A DNA stretch of 64,000 nucleotides from Erythrobacter oryzae (GCF_030271515.1 NZ_JASCXI010000002.1:248001-312000); one strand, 5' to 3'; shown: positions 53,101 through 61,737, counted from the first letter of the stretch. Translations and numbers: made by a program. Notes: a model not told the origin generated them from the sequence alone.

Positions 53101-53895
53101 TTACTTCGGCGGCATCCGGATCGCGCCATCGAGGCGGAACTGGTGGCCGTTGATGTAGCTGTTGCGGGCGATCTCCAGCACCAGCGAGGCGAATTCCTCG
53201 GGTTCGCCGAGGCGCTTGGGGAAGGGGACGGACGCGTTCAACTGCGCCCACATCGGCGGATTGCGGTCCTTCATGCCGAGCATCAGCGGCGTCGCGAAGA
53301 TCCCCGGCATGACCGAGTTCACACGGATGCCGAGGTCCATCAGATCGCGCGCCATCGGCAGGACGAGGCCGTTCACCCCGGCCTTGCAGCTGCCATAGAT
53401 CACCTGCCCGATCTGCCCGTCCTGCGCGGCGACGCTCGCGGTGAGAATGATGCAGCCGCGTTCGCCGTCGTCATTGACCGGATCGGCGTTCGCCATTCCC
53501 AGCGCCGAGATGCTCGCAACGCGGTAGCTGGCGACCAGAATGCCCTCGGCCCCGAAGGCGTAGTCTTCGGTGGAGAGGCGCTTGTATTGGCCGCTTTCCT
53601 TGTCCCACCCCAGCGTCTTGCCGCGCCGCGAGGCCATCGCGCAGTGGAGCGTCACGCGCTCCTGCCCGTGCGCGGCGCGCGCGGCGGCGAAGCCTGCTTC
53701 CACGCTGGCCTCGTCCATGATGTCGACATGGTGGAAGGTGCCGCCGATCGCGGCCGCATGAGCCTCGCCCGCCTCGTCGTTAATGTCGAAGATCGCGACC
53801 TTCAGGCCCGCATCCGCGAAGGCCTGCGCGCTCGCCTTGCCGAGCCCGCTCGCGCCTCCGGTGACGACCACGGCCATGCCCGCCTCGAGTTTCAT
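53101..53895 (-). CDS. SDR family oxidoreductase (type 2 3-hydroxyacyl-CoA dehydrogenase-like)
   Basis: A 264-aa short-chain dehydrogenase. The cofactor loop is VVVTGGASGLGKASAQAF, Asp in AIFDIND favours NAD, the catalytic Ser is in ILTASVAAQDGQIGQ and the YxxxK is YGSCKAG. The C-terminus INGHQFRLDGAIRMPPK resembles HSD10-like enzymes that oxidise 3-hydroxyacyl-CoA. The usual NNAG structural motif is replaced by LHCAMAS, which is unusual. It is the first gene of a two-gene minus-strand unit, divergent from the phytase. Confidence 0.88.
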   Translation of the reverse strand: MKLEAGMAVVVTGGASGLGKASAQAFADAGLKVAIFDINDEAGEAHAAAIGGTFHHVDIMDEASVEAGFAAARAAHGQERVTLHCAMASRRGKTLGWDKESGQYKRLSTEDYAFGAEGILVASYRVASISALGMANADPVNDDGERGCIILTASVAAQDGQIGQVIYGSCKAGVNGLVLPMARDLMDLGIRVNSVMPGIFATPLMLGMKDRNPPMWAQLNASVPFPKRLGEPEEFASLVLEIARNSYINGHQFRLDGAIRMPPK

Positions 53896-54042
53896 TGCAT
53901 CTCTCTCCCTTGATGTGTTTTGCCTCTGGCTAGGCGCTTCGCGCTGGCAGCGCTAGCTGTTCAAATGCACACACCGCCCGTCGCCTTTCTGTCACGAAAC
54001 CGGACTACCCCCTCCGGACATTGCACCGAGGGGCCTTCCACC

Positions 54043-55074
54043 ATGATCCGACCGTTCCACGGCTTTGCGCTCCTGTCGCTCGGCATTGCGGGGGCGTGTG
54101 CCACCGTGCCGCCGATCATGGGCGACCCCGCCGTCACCGTCACCGCCACCGCCGAGACCCCGCCGGTGGGCACCGCGCGCGAGGATGCGGCGGATGATCC
54201 GGCGATCTGGCTCAACCCGGCGAACCCGGCGGCGAGCCTTGTCGTGGGCACCGACAAGAAGGGCGGGCTCTATGTCTATGATCTCAAGGGCGCGCAGAAG
54301 AGCTTTCTGCCCGCGCCGGGCCTGAACAATGTCGACCTGATTGAGCTGCCCGATGGCCGGGTGCTGGTGGCCGCGAGCGACCGCAGCGACCTTGCCACCG
54401 CGTCCATACACCTCTCGCTGCTCGACACCGCCACAGGGACGCTGCGCTTTCTTGGACGCCAGCCGGTCGGGCCCGGCGAGGCCTACGGGATCTGCTTCGG
54501 CGCGCTCGCTGCTGACGGGCAAGTCAAGGTCTACACCGCGACCAAGGGCGGCTTGATCTACGAGAACACTTTCGGCCTCGGCGTTCCAGTCGGATCGGTG
54601 CGCACCGTCGCCATCGTCCCGACGCAAACCGAGGGCTGCGTCGCCGATCTTCGCACGAACACGCTCTACATCGGCGAGGAGGACGCCGGGATCTGGGCGA
54701 TCGACATCGCCACCGGGGCCAAGCGCATGGTCGCGCCCGTCGACAACAAGATGCTGGTCGCCGATGTCGAGGGCCTCGCGATCGCGCCGGAAGGCAAGGA
54801 TGGCGGCTATCTCGTCGCCTCCTCGCAGGGCGACAATGCCTATGCCGTGTTCCGCCTGCCGGGCGTGACCCCGGTGGGCCGCTTCCGCATCGCCCAAGGG
54901 GCTTTCGGCAGCACCGAGGAGACCGACGGGATCGAGCTCGACAACGGCGCCTTCGGCGCGGACTTCCCCGGCGGGCTGTTCATCGCGCAGGACGGGCAGA
55001 ACGCGCCATCTGCGCAGAACTTCAAATTCGCCCGCTGGGACGAAATTCTTGCTGCACTGGGCGAGGGCAAGTAA
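54043..55074 (+). CDS. Beta-propeller 3-phytase, exported
   Basis: A 343-aa beta-propeller phytase that releases phosphate from phytate in a Ca2+-dependent way outside the cytoplasm. A signal peptide (FALLSLGIAGACATVPP) may contain a weak lipobox (AGAC). The family stretches are EDAADDPAIWLNP, VVGTDKKGGLYVYDL, EGCVADLRTNTLYIGEEDAGIWAI (split as EGCVADLR and LYIGEEDAGIW), MLVADVEGLAI and LVASSQGDNAYAVF. Acidic residues in these provide the calcium sites. GAGGGG precedes ATG 54043. It is ten bases ahead of the PhoX-like gene, so the pair forms a phosphate-scavenging operon. Confidence 0.92.
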   Translation: MIRPFHGFALLSLGIAGACATVPPIMGDPAVTVTATAETPPVGTAREDAADDPAIWLNPANPAASLVVGTDKKGGLYVYDLKGAQKSFLPAPGLNNVDLIELPDGRVLVAASDRSDLATASIHLSLLDTATGTLRFLGRQPVGPGEAYGICFGALAADGQVKVYTATKGGLIYENTFGLGVPVGSVRTVAIVPTQTEGCVADLRTNTLYIGEEDAGIWAIDIATGAKRMVAPVDNKMLVADVEGLAIAPEGKDGGYLVASSQGDNAYAVFRLPGVTPVGRFRIAQGAFGSTEETDGIELDNGAFGADFPGGLFIAQDGQNAPSAQNFKFARWDEILAALGEGK

Positions 55075-55084
55075 CCCCGCTGGC

Positions 55085-56452
55085 ATGACTCAGCCGATCC
55101 TGACGCAAGACCGCCGCCGCTTCCTCGGCGCCACCGCCACCGCCTTTGCCGCGCTTGTCGCGAGCGGCTGCTCGGTGCGGGGCGGGGGCGGGGGGAGCGC
55201 GCCCAAGGTGGCGAGCAGCGGGGGCTTTGCCGGATATGGCGCCTTGCAGCCCGATCCGGCGGGGTTCCTCGATCTGCCGCAAGGCTTCTCCTACCGCGTG
55301 ATCTCGCGCCTCGGCGATGCGATGGACGACGGCGGCACCGTGCCTGACCGTGCCGACGGGATGGGGTGCTTCGACCTCGGAAACGGCGAGATCGCGCTCG
55401 TCCGCAACCACGAGCTGCAACCGCGCCACAATGCGGGTGGGCCGATCGCCAAGGGCTATGGCAAGCGCGAGGGCGTGTTCGTCCCCGGCGGCACCACCAC
55501 CCTCGTGCTCGATGCCAAGACCCTCGCGGTCAAGCGCCAGTTCCGCAGCCTCGGCGGCACGATCCGCAATTGCTCGGGCGGCGTCACCCCATGGGGCAGC
55601 TGGCTGACCTGCGAGGAAGCGCCCACCGGACCGGGGCAGCTTTATGGCGAGGGGCTCGAGCAGAACCACGGCTGGGTGTTCGAGGTGCCCGCTTCGGCGA
55701 AGGGCCTCGTCGATCCGGTGCCATTGAAGGCGATGGGCCGCTTCAACCACGAGGCCGCGGCGGTCGATCCGGCGACCGGCATCGTCTACCTGACCGAGGA
55801 CCGCGACGACGGGGTGCTCTACCGTTTCCTGCCCAAGACCCCCGGCAAGCTGGCCGAGGGCGGCCGCTTGCAGGCGATGGTAGTCGAGGGGCTGACCGAC
55901 ACCCGCAACTGGAAGACCGCCACCATGCCGGTGGGCAAGCCGTTCCGCGTCAGCTGGGTCGATCTCGATGACGTGGAGGCCCCCAAGGACGACCTGCGCC
56001 AGCGCGCCGCCGCGAAGGGCGCGGCGCTGGTGGCGCGAGGCGAGGGGCTGCACATGGGCGTCAAGCGCGGGCAATCGGAAGTCTTCGCCTGCTGCACCAG
56101 CGGCGGCGCGGCCGAGCTCGGGCAGATCCTCAAGCTCACCATCGGCGGCGCGGGCAAGCCCGACATGGTCGAGCTGTTCTTCGAAAGCGAGAGCACCGAC
56201 CAGTTCAACTTCGGCGACAACCTTACCGTCGCCCCTTCTGGCCACCTGATCGTGTGCGAGGACCAGTATACCGCCGTGGTCGACAACCACATCCGCGGCA
56301 TCACCCCCGATGGCCGCGCCTACAACCTCGCCAGGCTCCACGCGCAGACCGAGCTGGCGGGCGCGTGCTTCTCGCCCGACGGCAAGGTGCTGTTCGTCAA
56401 CGCCTATGACCCGACCGCGACGCTGGCGATCACGGGGCCGTGGATCGCCTGA
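55085..56452 (+). CDS. PhoX-like phosphatase (DUF839 family), Tat lipoprotein
   Basis: A 455-aa protein with a twin-arginine signal (RRRFLGATATAF) that runs into a lipobox (VASGC), so it is folded before export and then lipid-anchored. The body matches PhoX/DUF839: ALVRNHELQPRHN, the block CSGGVTPWGSWLTCEE, GRFNHEAAAVDP, YLTEDRDDGVLYRF and FNFGDNLTVAPSGHLIVCED. Several Glu/Asp here would hold the Fe/Ca cluster of PhoX alkaline phosphatases. It probably hydrolyses phosphomonoesters, including products of the phytase upstream. Confidence 0.9.
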   Translation: MTQPILTQDRRRFLGATATAFAALVASGCSVRGGGGGSAPKVASSGGFAGYGALQPDPAGFLDLPQGFSYRVISRLGDAMDDGGTVPDRADGMGCFDLGNGEIALVRNHELQPRHNAGGPIAKGYGKREGVFVPGGTTTLVLDAKTLAVKRQFRSLGGTIRNCSGGVTPWGSWLTCEEAPTGPGQLYGEGLEQNHGWVFEVPASAKGLVDPVPLKAMGRFNHEAAAVDPATGIVYLTEDRDDGVLYRFLPKTPGKLAEGGRLQAMVVEGLTDTRNWKTATMPVGKPFRVSWVDLDDVEAPKDDLRQRAAAKGAALVARGEGLHMGVKRGQSEVFACCTSGGAAELGQILKLTIGGAGKPDMVELFFESESTDQFNFGDNLTVAPSGHLIVCEDQYTAVVDNHIRGITPDGRAYNLARLHAQTELAGACFSPDGKVLFVNAYDPTATLAITGPWIA

Positions 56453-56475
56453 CAGGCGCAGCGGGGGGCTGAGCG

Positions 56476-57030
56476 GTGGACGGCTTTCTTCTCGCCATGC
56501 TGCTGGTCGCCATGCTTGCGACCGGCGGGCGTGACCAGTTGATGGTGGCGCAGTGGGCCGGAAGGCTCGGGCAGAGCGCGCCGCTCCTCGCCCTCGCGAT
56601 GGCCTGCGCCAGTATCAGCGCGGGCGTGATGGCCTTCATCGGGGCCGAGTTCGCCGCGCTCCTGCCGCGCCGCGCCGCGCAGATGCTGGTCGCCTTCGCG
56701 CTCGCCATCGCCGCGGGCGAGCTGGCGCTGCCGGTGCGCCTCAAGCCCCCTGCCGAGCCGACCCGCTCGCTCCCGGCCTTGGGCATCGTGCTGCTCGCCC
56801 GCCAGCTGGGCGACGGGGCGCGCTTCGCGGTCTTCGCGCTCGCGGCGTGGACGGTGTGGCCGGTGACCGCAGGCCTCGGCGGGGCGATCGGCGGGGCGGC
56901 GACGGTCGCGCTCGGCTGGGCGGCGGGGGCCGAAACGCTCGCGCGCTGGCCGCTGCGGATGATCCGCCTGATGCTGGCCGTATGCCTCGGCATCGCGGCG
57001 CTCTTCATCGGGATCAGCGCCCGCTACTGA
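56476..57030 (+). CDS. TMEM165/GDT1-like membrane protein with degenerate motifs
   Basis: A 184-aa protein of about six membrane helices arranged as two repeats, the layout of GDT1 cation/proton exchangers. The E-x-G-D-K-T motif of the family is poorly kept: the first repeat reads ATGGRDQLM and the second RQLGDGARF. Transport of Mn2+/Ca2+ is therefore uncertain. The start is GTG 56476, 23 bp after the PhoX-like gene on the same strand. Its position by two Ca2+-dependent phosphatases would suit a cation-handling role, but that is guesswork. Confidence 0.65.
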   Translation: MDGFLLAMLLVAMLATGGRDQLMVAQWAGRLGQSAPLLALAMACASISAGVMAFIGAEFAALLPRRAAQMLVAFALAIAAGELALPVRLKPPAEPTRSLPALGIVLLARQLGDGARFAVFALAAWTVWPVTAGLGGAIGGAATVALGWAAGAETLARWPLRMIRLMLAVCLGIAALFIGISARY

Positions 57031-57046
57031 TCGGCCCGGGCGATCA

Positions 57047-57075
57047 TTGTCGCCGAAAAACTGCGCGGGCTAATC
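57047..57075 (+). promoter_or_regulatory. Candidate promoter of dps
   Basis: TTGTCG (57047-57052) and CTAATC (57070-57075) with a 17-bp spacer, 80 bp before the dps start codon. No OxyR or iron box is evident. Confidence 0.4.
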
Positions 57076-57154
57076 CAGATTCCCCACCCATGTAGGTGAA
57101 CGAGACGCGCAGCGCGACATGGTCGCGCACACCCTCGACCCAAGGAGAGCCCAC

Positions 57155-57637
57155 ATGGCCAACAACAAGGACAATTCCAAAGCCGCTCTGATCGACGAGC
57201 TCAACGGACTGCTCGCCGATCACTTCGCGCTCTACATGAAGACCAAGAACTTCCACTGGCACGTCGTCGGCCGCCATTTCCGCGACCTGCACCTGCTGTT
57301 CGACGAGCAGGCGGCCCAGATCCAGGCGCAGACCGACGTGATCGGCGAGCGCGTTCGCAAGCAGAACGGCACCACGCTGACCTCGGCGGGTTCGATCTCG
57401 CGGCACACGCAGATCAAGGATCAGGACAGCACCAGCCTCAAGGCCGAGGATATGATCGCCGAACTGCGCGACGACAACGTGCTGGTGATCGAGCGCCTGA
57501 AGAAGCTCAAGGACCTCGCCGAAGAGGCCGGCGACAACGCCACCGACGGGCTGCTCGACGACTGGACCGACGAGGCCGAAGAGCGCGTGTGGATGCTCAG
57601 CTCGTTCCTCGACGAGCAGGTTCCCACCGTCGATTAA
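57155..57637 (+). CDS. dps: Dps family DNA-protecting ferritin-like protein
   Basis: A 160-aa four-helix Dps protein. LIDELNGLLADHFALYMKTKNFHWHVVG contains the first ferroxidase His (NFHWHV), and FRDLHLLFDEQAAQI supplies the Asp/Glu of the intersubunit site. It should form a dodecamer that oxidises iron with peroxide and shields DNA in stress. The N-terminal tail MANNKDNSKA has two Lys and may touch DNA. AAGGAG precedes ATG 57155. It is monocistronic with a good terminator right behind it. Confidence 0.95.
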   Translation: MANNKDNSKAALIDELNGLLADHFALYMKTKNFHWHVVGRHFRDLHLLFDEQAAQIQAQTDVIGERVRKQNGTTLTSAGSISRHTQIKDQDSTSLKAEDMIAELRDDNVLVIERLKKLKDLAEEAGDNATDGLLDDWTDEAEERVWMLSSFLDEQVPTVD

Positions 57638-57647
57638 GACGTTCACG

Positions 57648-57682
57648 AAAGGGCCGCTCCCATTGTCGGGAGCGGCCCTTTT
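57648..57682 (+). terminator. Rho-independent terminator of dps
   Basis: An 11-bp perfect stem GGGCCGCTCCC / GGGAGCGGCCC (57651-57661, 57668-57678), six-base loop, then TTTT. It lies 13 bp past the dps stop and immediately upstream of the next gene. Confidence 0.92.
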
Positions 57683-57697
57683 GCTATGGTCGCGGCC

Positions 57698-58312
57698 ATG
57701 GCTGACATCACGATTTTCGAGAATGCGAACCGCTTTGCGGTGGCCGGCTGGCTGGTCGGCAAGCTCACCGGGACCGGCGCGATCACCGTGCCGGGCGGCT
57801 CGACCCCCTTCCCGATCATGGATGCGCTGACCGACCTCGGCGCCATCGACTGGCCGGGCTGGGCGGTGTGGCCCAACGACGACCGCATCGTCCCCGAGGA
57901 GCACGAGGCCTCGAACACGGGCAAGCTGCGCGCGCTGCTCGAGCCTGCAGGCGCGCGGATCGTGCCGCTCGCCGAAGACGCCGCGCCGCCGCATTTCGCG
58001 CTGACCTGGCTCGGCATGGGGCCCGACGGGCACATCGCCTCGCTCTTCCCCAACACCGATCCGCAGGTTGACGACGCGCAGGTCGTGCGCCGCCTCACCC
58101 CCGATCCGCTGCCCCCCCACGCGCCCTTCGACCGGATCACGCTGACGATCCCGGCGCTGCTGGCGACCGATGCGATCCTGTTCACATTGGGCGGCGCGGC
58201 GGACAAGCGCGCGGTGTTCGAGGCGGCAGCTAGCGGCGCGAACGATCTGCCCGTCGCCCGCCTGCTCGGCGCGGCGCGCGCGCGAGGCATTCCCGTCACG
58301 GTCTTCGCCTGA
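57698..58312 (+). CDS. pgl: 6-phosphogluconolactonase
   Basis: A 204-aa SugarP_isom-family lactonase: GAITVPGGSTPFPIMDAL is the substrate phosphate loop, WAVWPNDDRIVPEEHEASN carries the conserved ERxVP-like stretch as DDRIVP, and GMGPDGHIASLFP is the second signature. It hydrolyses 6-phosphogluconolactone in the oxidative pentose phosphate/Entner-Doudoroff entry. ATG 57698 is used; ATG 57686 would add four residues. There is little room for a leader after the dps terminator, so its promoter must overlap that hairpin or the mRNA is nearly leaderless. The next gene starts four bases after its stop. Confidence 0.9.
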   Translation: MADITIFENANRFAVAGWLVGKLTGTGAITVPGGSTPFPIMDALTDLGAIDWPGWAVWPNDDRIVPEEHEASNTGKLRALLEPAGARIVPLAEDAAPPHFALTWLGMGPDGHIASLFPNTDPQVDDAQVVRRLTPDPLPPHAPFDRITLTIPALLATDAILFTLGGAADKRAVFEAAASGANDLPVARLLGAARARGIPVTVFA

Positions 58313-58316
58313 GCCC

Positions 58317-58790
58317 ATGCCCAATATCCTCCCCGCCCCGCTCCACCGCGCGCTGCTGCCGCTGGCGCACGCGCTGCGGCACCGCTGGCGGCGCTGGCGC
58401 AAGACGCCGATTGCCGGGGTGAGCGTGATCGTCACCAACCTTGCGGGCGATGTGCTGCTGCTGAAGCATTCCTATGGCCCTTCCGTGTGGGGCCTGCCCG
58501 GCGGGGGGCTCGGCAAGGGTGAGGACCCGCTCGCCGCCGCGCGGCGCGAGGTGCGCGAGGAGCTGGGGGTGGAACTTGCGCGGCTCGAGCCGGTGGGCAC
58601 GCTGGAAGAGGTGCTCTCGGGCTCGCCCCACACCGCGCATATCTTCACCGGCGTGTGCGACCGCCAGCCCAGGCCCGACCGCCGCGAGGTGACCGAGGCG
58701 CGCTTCTTCCCCTCGCACTCGCTCCCCGAACCGCTGGGCGAGACCACCCGCGCGCGGATCGCGGTGTGGCGGGCAAGGGGCGTGGGTTAG
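58317..58790 (+). CDS. Nudix hydrolase
   Basis: A 157-aa Nudix protein. The box reads GGGLGKGEDPLAAARREVREELGVEL, shown in parts: the GxxxxxE start GKGEDP and REVREELGV hold the metal-binding Glu residues. A basic N-terminal helix (LRHRWRRWRKTP) precedes the domain. It should hydrolyse a nucleoside diphosphate linked to another group; no substrate can be read. It is four bases after pgl, likely co-transcribed, and its stop overlaps that of the convergent gene at 58787. Confidence 0.9.
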   Translation: MPNILPAPLHRALLPLAHALRHRWRRWRKTPIAGVSVIVTNLAGDVLLLKHSYGPSVWGLPGGGLGKGEDPLAAARREVREELGVELARLEPVGTLEEVLSGSPHTAHIFTGVCDRQPRPDRREVTEARFFPSHSLPEPLGETTRARIAVWRARGVG

Positions 58791-59197
58791 CGGCCCAGCC
58801 GATCGCGCACCGAGGAACCGAAGATCTGCTTTTCGGTGTCGCCGCAGGCCTTCAGCTCTTCCCCGAGCTGCGCGATGGTCGCCTTGCGGTCGCCGCTGCC
58901 GGTGAGCACGGTCAACAGGGCACTGTTGTTCGCGGTGTAGCGCTCGCTGACCAATTGCTCGTCCCGGGGCGGAAGGTCGGCGGCATGCTCGAGGAAGCGC
59001 TTCGCCGCTTCGGTCAGCGCCGCTTTGGCCTCGGGATTTTCCTTGCCGATGATGACGCTGAAAAAGGTGTAGACCGAAGCGCAGCGCACGGGGGCTTCGA
59101 TCTGGGAAACGACCTTTGCGGCAGGCTCCTCGGCGTGCGCCGGGGAGAGGGCGAGCAGCAGCGCGGCGAGGCCTGCGATGGGGTGGATTCTCGGCAT
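58787..59197 (-). CDS. Small exported protein of unknown function
   Basis: A 136-aa protein with a signal peptide (LAALLLALSPAHA). The mature part is mostly helical with two Cys (PVRCASVYTFF and LKACGDTEKQ), which could pair in the periplasm. I recognise no domain. ATG 59197 is chosen because the residues before it (Pro/Ser/Thr rich, upstream of the signal) look untranslated. It lies 25 bp downstream of dinB on the same strand. Confidence 0.75.
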   Translation of the reverse strand: MPRIHPIAGLAALLLALSPAHAEEPAAKVVSQIEAPVRCASVYTFFSVIIGKENPEAKAALTEAAKRFLEHAADLPPRDEQLVSERYTANNSALLTVLTGSGDRKATIAQLGEELKACGDTEKQIFGSSVRDRLGR

Positions 59198-59222
59198 GGC
59201 CTCGGCGCTCCTTGTGGGCGGG

Positions 59223-60356
59223 CTATAGCAGCGAGAGTTGCGCGGTATCAACGGGTTTGCCCCCGGGCTCGTCGGCCGCCTCCAGTCCCGAGAGCGTCAG
59301 CCCCATCAGCCGGATCGGGCCGCGCAGGGGCAGCTCCGCCTCCAGCAGCGCGCGGGCGAGCCTGCCGAACTCGGCCTTGCCGGCGACGTAATCGGGCTGC
59401 GAGGTCGCGCGGGTCATGATCTGGAAGTCGGTGAACTTGAGCTTGAGCGTCACCGTCCGCCCCCGCGCGCCCGCCGCCTCGATCCGTTCCCACACGATGT
59501 CGATGATGTTTTCGAGAGTCTCGCGAAGCCGTGCGCCGCTGCCGATGTCTTCCGAGAAGGTCCGCTCCCCGCCGACCGACTTGCGGAGGCGGTGGGCGGC
59601 GACCGGGCGCAGGTCGATGCCCCGCGCGGCGCGGAACAGGTAGTCGGCCATGCTGCCAAAATGCGCGCGCAGGAAGGCGATGTCCTTGGCGGCCAGGTCC
59701 GCGCCCGTCGCGATGCCGAGCTTCTGCATCTTCGCTTCCGCCTTGGGCCCGACCCCGTGGAACCGCCGGATCGGCAGCCCCGCGACGAACTGCGCACCCT
59801 CGCCGGGGCGGATGACGCACAGGCCATCGGGCTTGTTCTGGTCGCTCGCGAGCTTCGCAAGGAACTTGTTGTAGCTCACCCCCGCGCTGGCGGTCAGCCG
59901 GGTCTTGGCGCGGATTTCCTGCCGGATCAGCTCGGCGATGCGGGTCGCGCTCCCGATCCCGAGGCGATCATCGGTGACATCGAGATAGGCCTCGTCGAGG
60001 CTCAGCGGCTCGATCACGGGGGTGTAATGCTCGAACACCCGGCGGATCTGGCGGCTCGCTTCCTTGTAGGCATCGAAGCGCGGGCGCACGAAGATGAGGT
60101 CGGGGCACAATCGCTGCGCCGTGACCGAGGGCATGGCGCTCCGCACCCCGAATTTCCGCGCCTCGTAGCTGGCGGCCGCCACCACCCCGCGCCCGCCCGC
60201 GCCGCCAACCGCGACGGGCTTGCCCTTCAGCTCGGGATTGTCGCGCTGTTCGACGCTGGCGAAAAAGGCGTCCATGTCGACATGGATGATCTTGCGCAGG
60301 CCGAGCTCGGTCCCGCGCGCCTCACCATCCTCGTCTGACGGAGCCCTCAGTATCAT
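59223..60356 (-). CDS. dinB: DNA polymerase IV (Y family)
   Basis: A 377-aa translesion polymerase. Catalytic acids are in IHVDMDAFFASVEQRD and LSLDEAYLDVT; SAGVSYNKFLAKLASDQNKPDG is the finger/palm link, RFHGVGPKAEAKMQKLGI the helix-hairpin-helix, and the little-finger domain runs to about residue 350. The extreme C-terminus AQLSLL is a good beta-clamp binding motif. It copies past damaged bases with low fidelity. The start is ATG 60356 after AAGGG. A pair of GAAC words upstream has spacing 8 instead of the 7 of the alphaproteobacterial LexA box, so SOS control is unproven. Confidence 0.94.
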   Translation of the reverse strand: MILRAPSDEDGEARGTELGLRKIIHVDMDAFFASVEQRDNPELKGKPVAVGGAGGRGVVAAASYEARKFGVRSAMPSVTAQRLCPDLIFVRPRFDAYKEASRQIRRVFEHYTPVIEPLSLDEAYLDVTDDRLGIGSATRIAELIRQEIRAKTRLTASAGVSYNKFLAKLASDQNKPDGLCVIRPGEGAQFVAGLPIRRFHGVGPKAEAKMQKLGIATGADLAAKDIAFLRAHFGSMADYLFRAARGIDLRPVAAHRLRKSVGGERTFSEDIGSGARLRETLENIIDIVWERIEAAGARGRTVTLKLKFTDFQIMTRATSQPDYVAGKAEFGRLARALLEAELPLRGPIRLMGLTLSGLEAADEPGGKPVDTAQLSLL

Positions 60357-60483
60357 CCCTTGGAAATAGAACCTTGTGCCGCCTGAAGGAACTGTTGCTG
60401 GAACAATTCACTTCGCACGCCATTTTGTGCACATGCGAAAAGAACTCTGGTCTTCCGGCGAACCGATGGGCAAGGGCCCCGCG

Positions 60484-61734
60484 ATGGCCACCTCGCAAGC
60501 CTCTGTCCTGCCTGCCCGCAAGGCCCTCGGTGAGACCGAGCTGATGTGGATGATGGCGATGCTGATGGCGCTCAACGCCTTCGGCATCGACGCGATCCTG
60601 CCCGCGCTGGACGCGCTCGCCGCCGACCTTTCGGTGAGCGGCAACGACCGCCAGTTCGTGATCGGCGTCTATCTCCTCACCGGCGGCATCGGCTCGCTGG
60701 TGCCCGGCGCGCTCGCCGACCGCTTCGGGCGGCGGCCGGTGCTGCTGGGAGCGGTGGCGGTCTACATCGTGCTCTCGCTGCTCTCCGCACTCGCGCCCAG
60801 CTATGACGCGCTGATTGCGGTGCGCGCCGCGCAGGGCTTCTTCGCCGCCGGCATCGTCGCGCTCCCGCCCGCGATCATCCGCGACCGCGTGGGCGGCGAC
60901 AAGATGGCGCGGATGATGAGCCTCATCTTCGTGATCTTCCTGATGGTGCCCGCGATCGCGCCGACAATCGGCGAGGCGATCCTCCAGACCTTCGGCAGCT
61001 GGCGCGCGATCTTTGCTGCGATGGTGCTGCTGGGCCTGGTGATGGGAACTTGGGTGTTCATCCGCCTGCCCGAGAGCCTCACCGAGGAAAACCGCCAGCC
61101 GATCGTGCCGCGCGCCATCGGTGCCAACATGCTCCGCGCCCTGACCCTGCCGAGCGTCGCGGGCTATGTCATCGGCTCGGCGCTGGTGTTCGGCGCGCTG
61201 TTCGGCTTCATCAATTCCTCGCAGCAGCTCATCACCCAGACCTTCGGCGCGGGCGACATCTTCCCGCTGGTCTTCGCGATCTGCGCCGGATCGATGGCGC
61301 TCGCGAGCTGGTCGAACTCGCGCATCGTCGAGCGTTTCGGCGCGCGCCGGGTGAGCCACACCGCGCTGTTCGCCTTCATCGCGGTGAGCGCGGTGCAGGT
61401 CATGCTCGCCTTCCAGCCGGGCGAGGAATTGTGGCACTTCGTCCCGCTGATGGCGATCAACATGGCGCTGCTCGGCTTCATCGGCAGCAATTTCGGCGCG
61501 ATTGCGATGAACCCCTTCTTCGCCATCGCGGGCGCGGCGAGCTCGGCGCACGGCTTCGTGCGGATGACCACGGCGGCGATGCTCGGCGGGGCGATCGGCT
61601 ATGCCTATGACGGCACCGCGCGGCCCCTCGCGCTGGCGCTGCTGGCGAGCGGCCTTGCGTGCCTCGCGCTGGTGCTGTGGAGCGAGAAGGGCAAGCTGTT
61701 CGGGCCGTCAGATGCGGAGATGGGTGGGCACTGA
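60484..61734 (+). CDS. Bcr/CflA-type multidrug efflux MFS transporter
   Basis: A 416-aa twelve-helix major facilitator. The drug-antiporter features are FGIDAILPALDALAADLSV at helix 1, GALADRFGRRPVLLGAV (motif A), and RAAQGFFAAGIVALPPAIIRD (helix 4-5). This pattern is that of the Bcr/CflA subfamily, which exports drugs by proton antiport. The start is chosen at ATG 60484 for the AAGGG upstream; in-frame ATGs at 60466 and 60433 are alternatives. It is divergent from dinB and converges with the carboxylase gene across repeat copy 2. Confidence 0.9.
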   Translation: MATSQASVLPARKALGETELMWMMAMLMALNAFGIDAILPALDALAADLSVSGNDRQFVIGVYLLTGGIGSLVPGALADRFGRRPVLLGAVAVYIVLSLLSALAPSYDALIAVRAAQGFFAAGIVALPPAIIRDRVGGDKMARMMSLIFVIFLMVPAIAPTIGEAILQTFGSWRAIFAAMVLLGLVMGTWVFIRLPESLTEENRQPIVPRAIGANMLRALTLPSVAGYVIGSALVFGALFGFINSSQQLITQTFGAGDIFPLVFAICAGSMALASWSNSRIVERFGARRVSHTALFAFIAVSAVQVMLAFQPGEELWHFVPLMAINMALLGFIGSNFGAIAMNPFFAIAGAASSAHGFVRMTTAAMLGGAIGYAYDGTARPLALALLASGLACLALVLWSEKGKLFGPSDAEMGGH

Positions 61735-61737
61735 GCA

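Noticed and set aside
53993..54005. A seventh LacI-type operator before the phytase gene
   Set aside because: GAAACCGGACT keeps only half of the palindrome; no uronate gene is nearby.
60389..60404. LexA box upstream of dinB
   Set aside because: Two GAAC words are spaced by eight bases, not the seven of the alphaproteobacterial SOS box.
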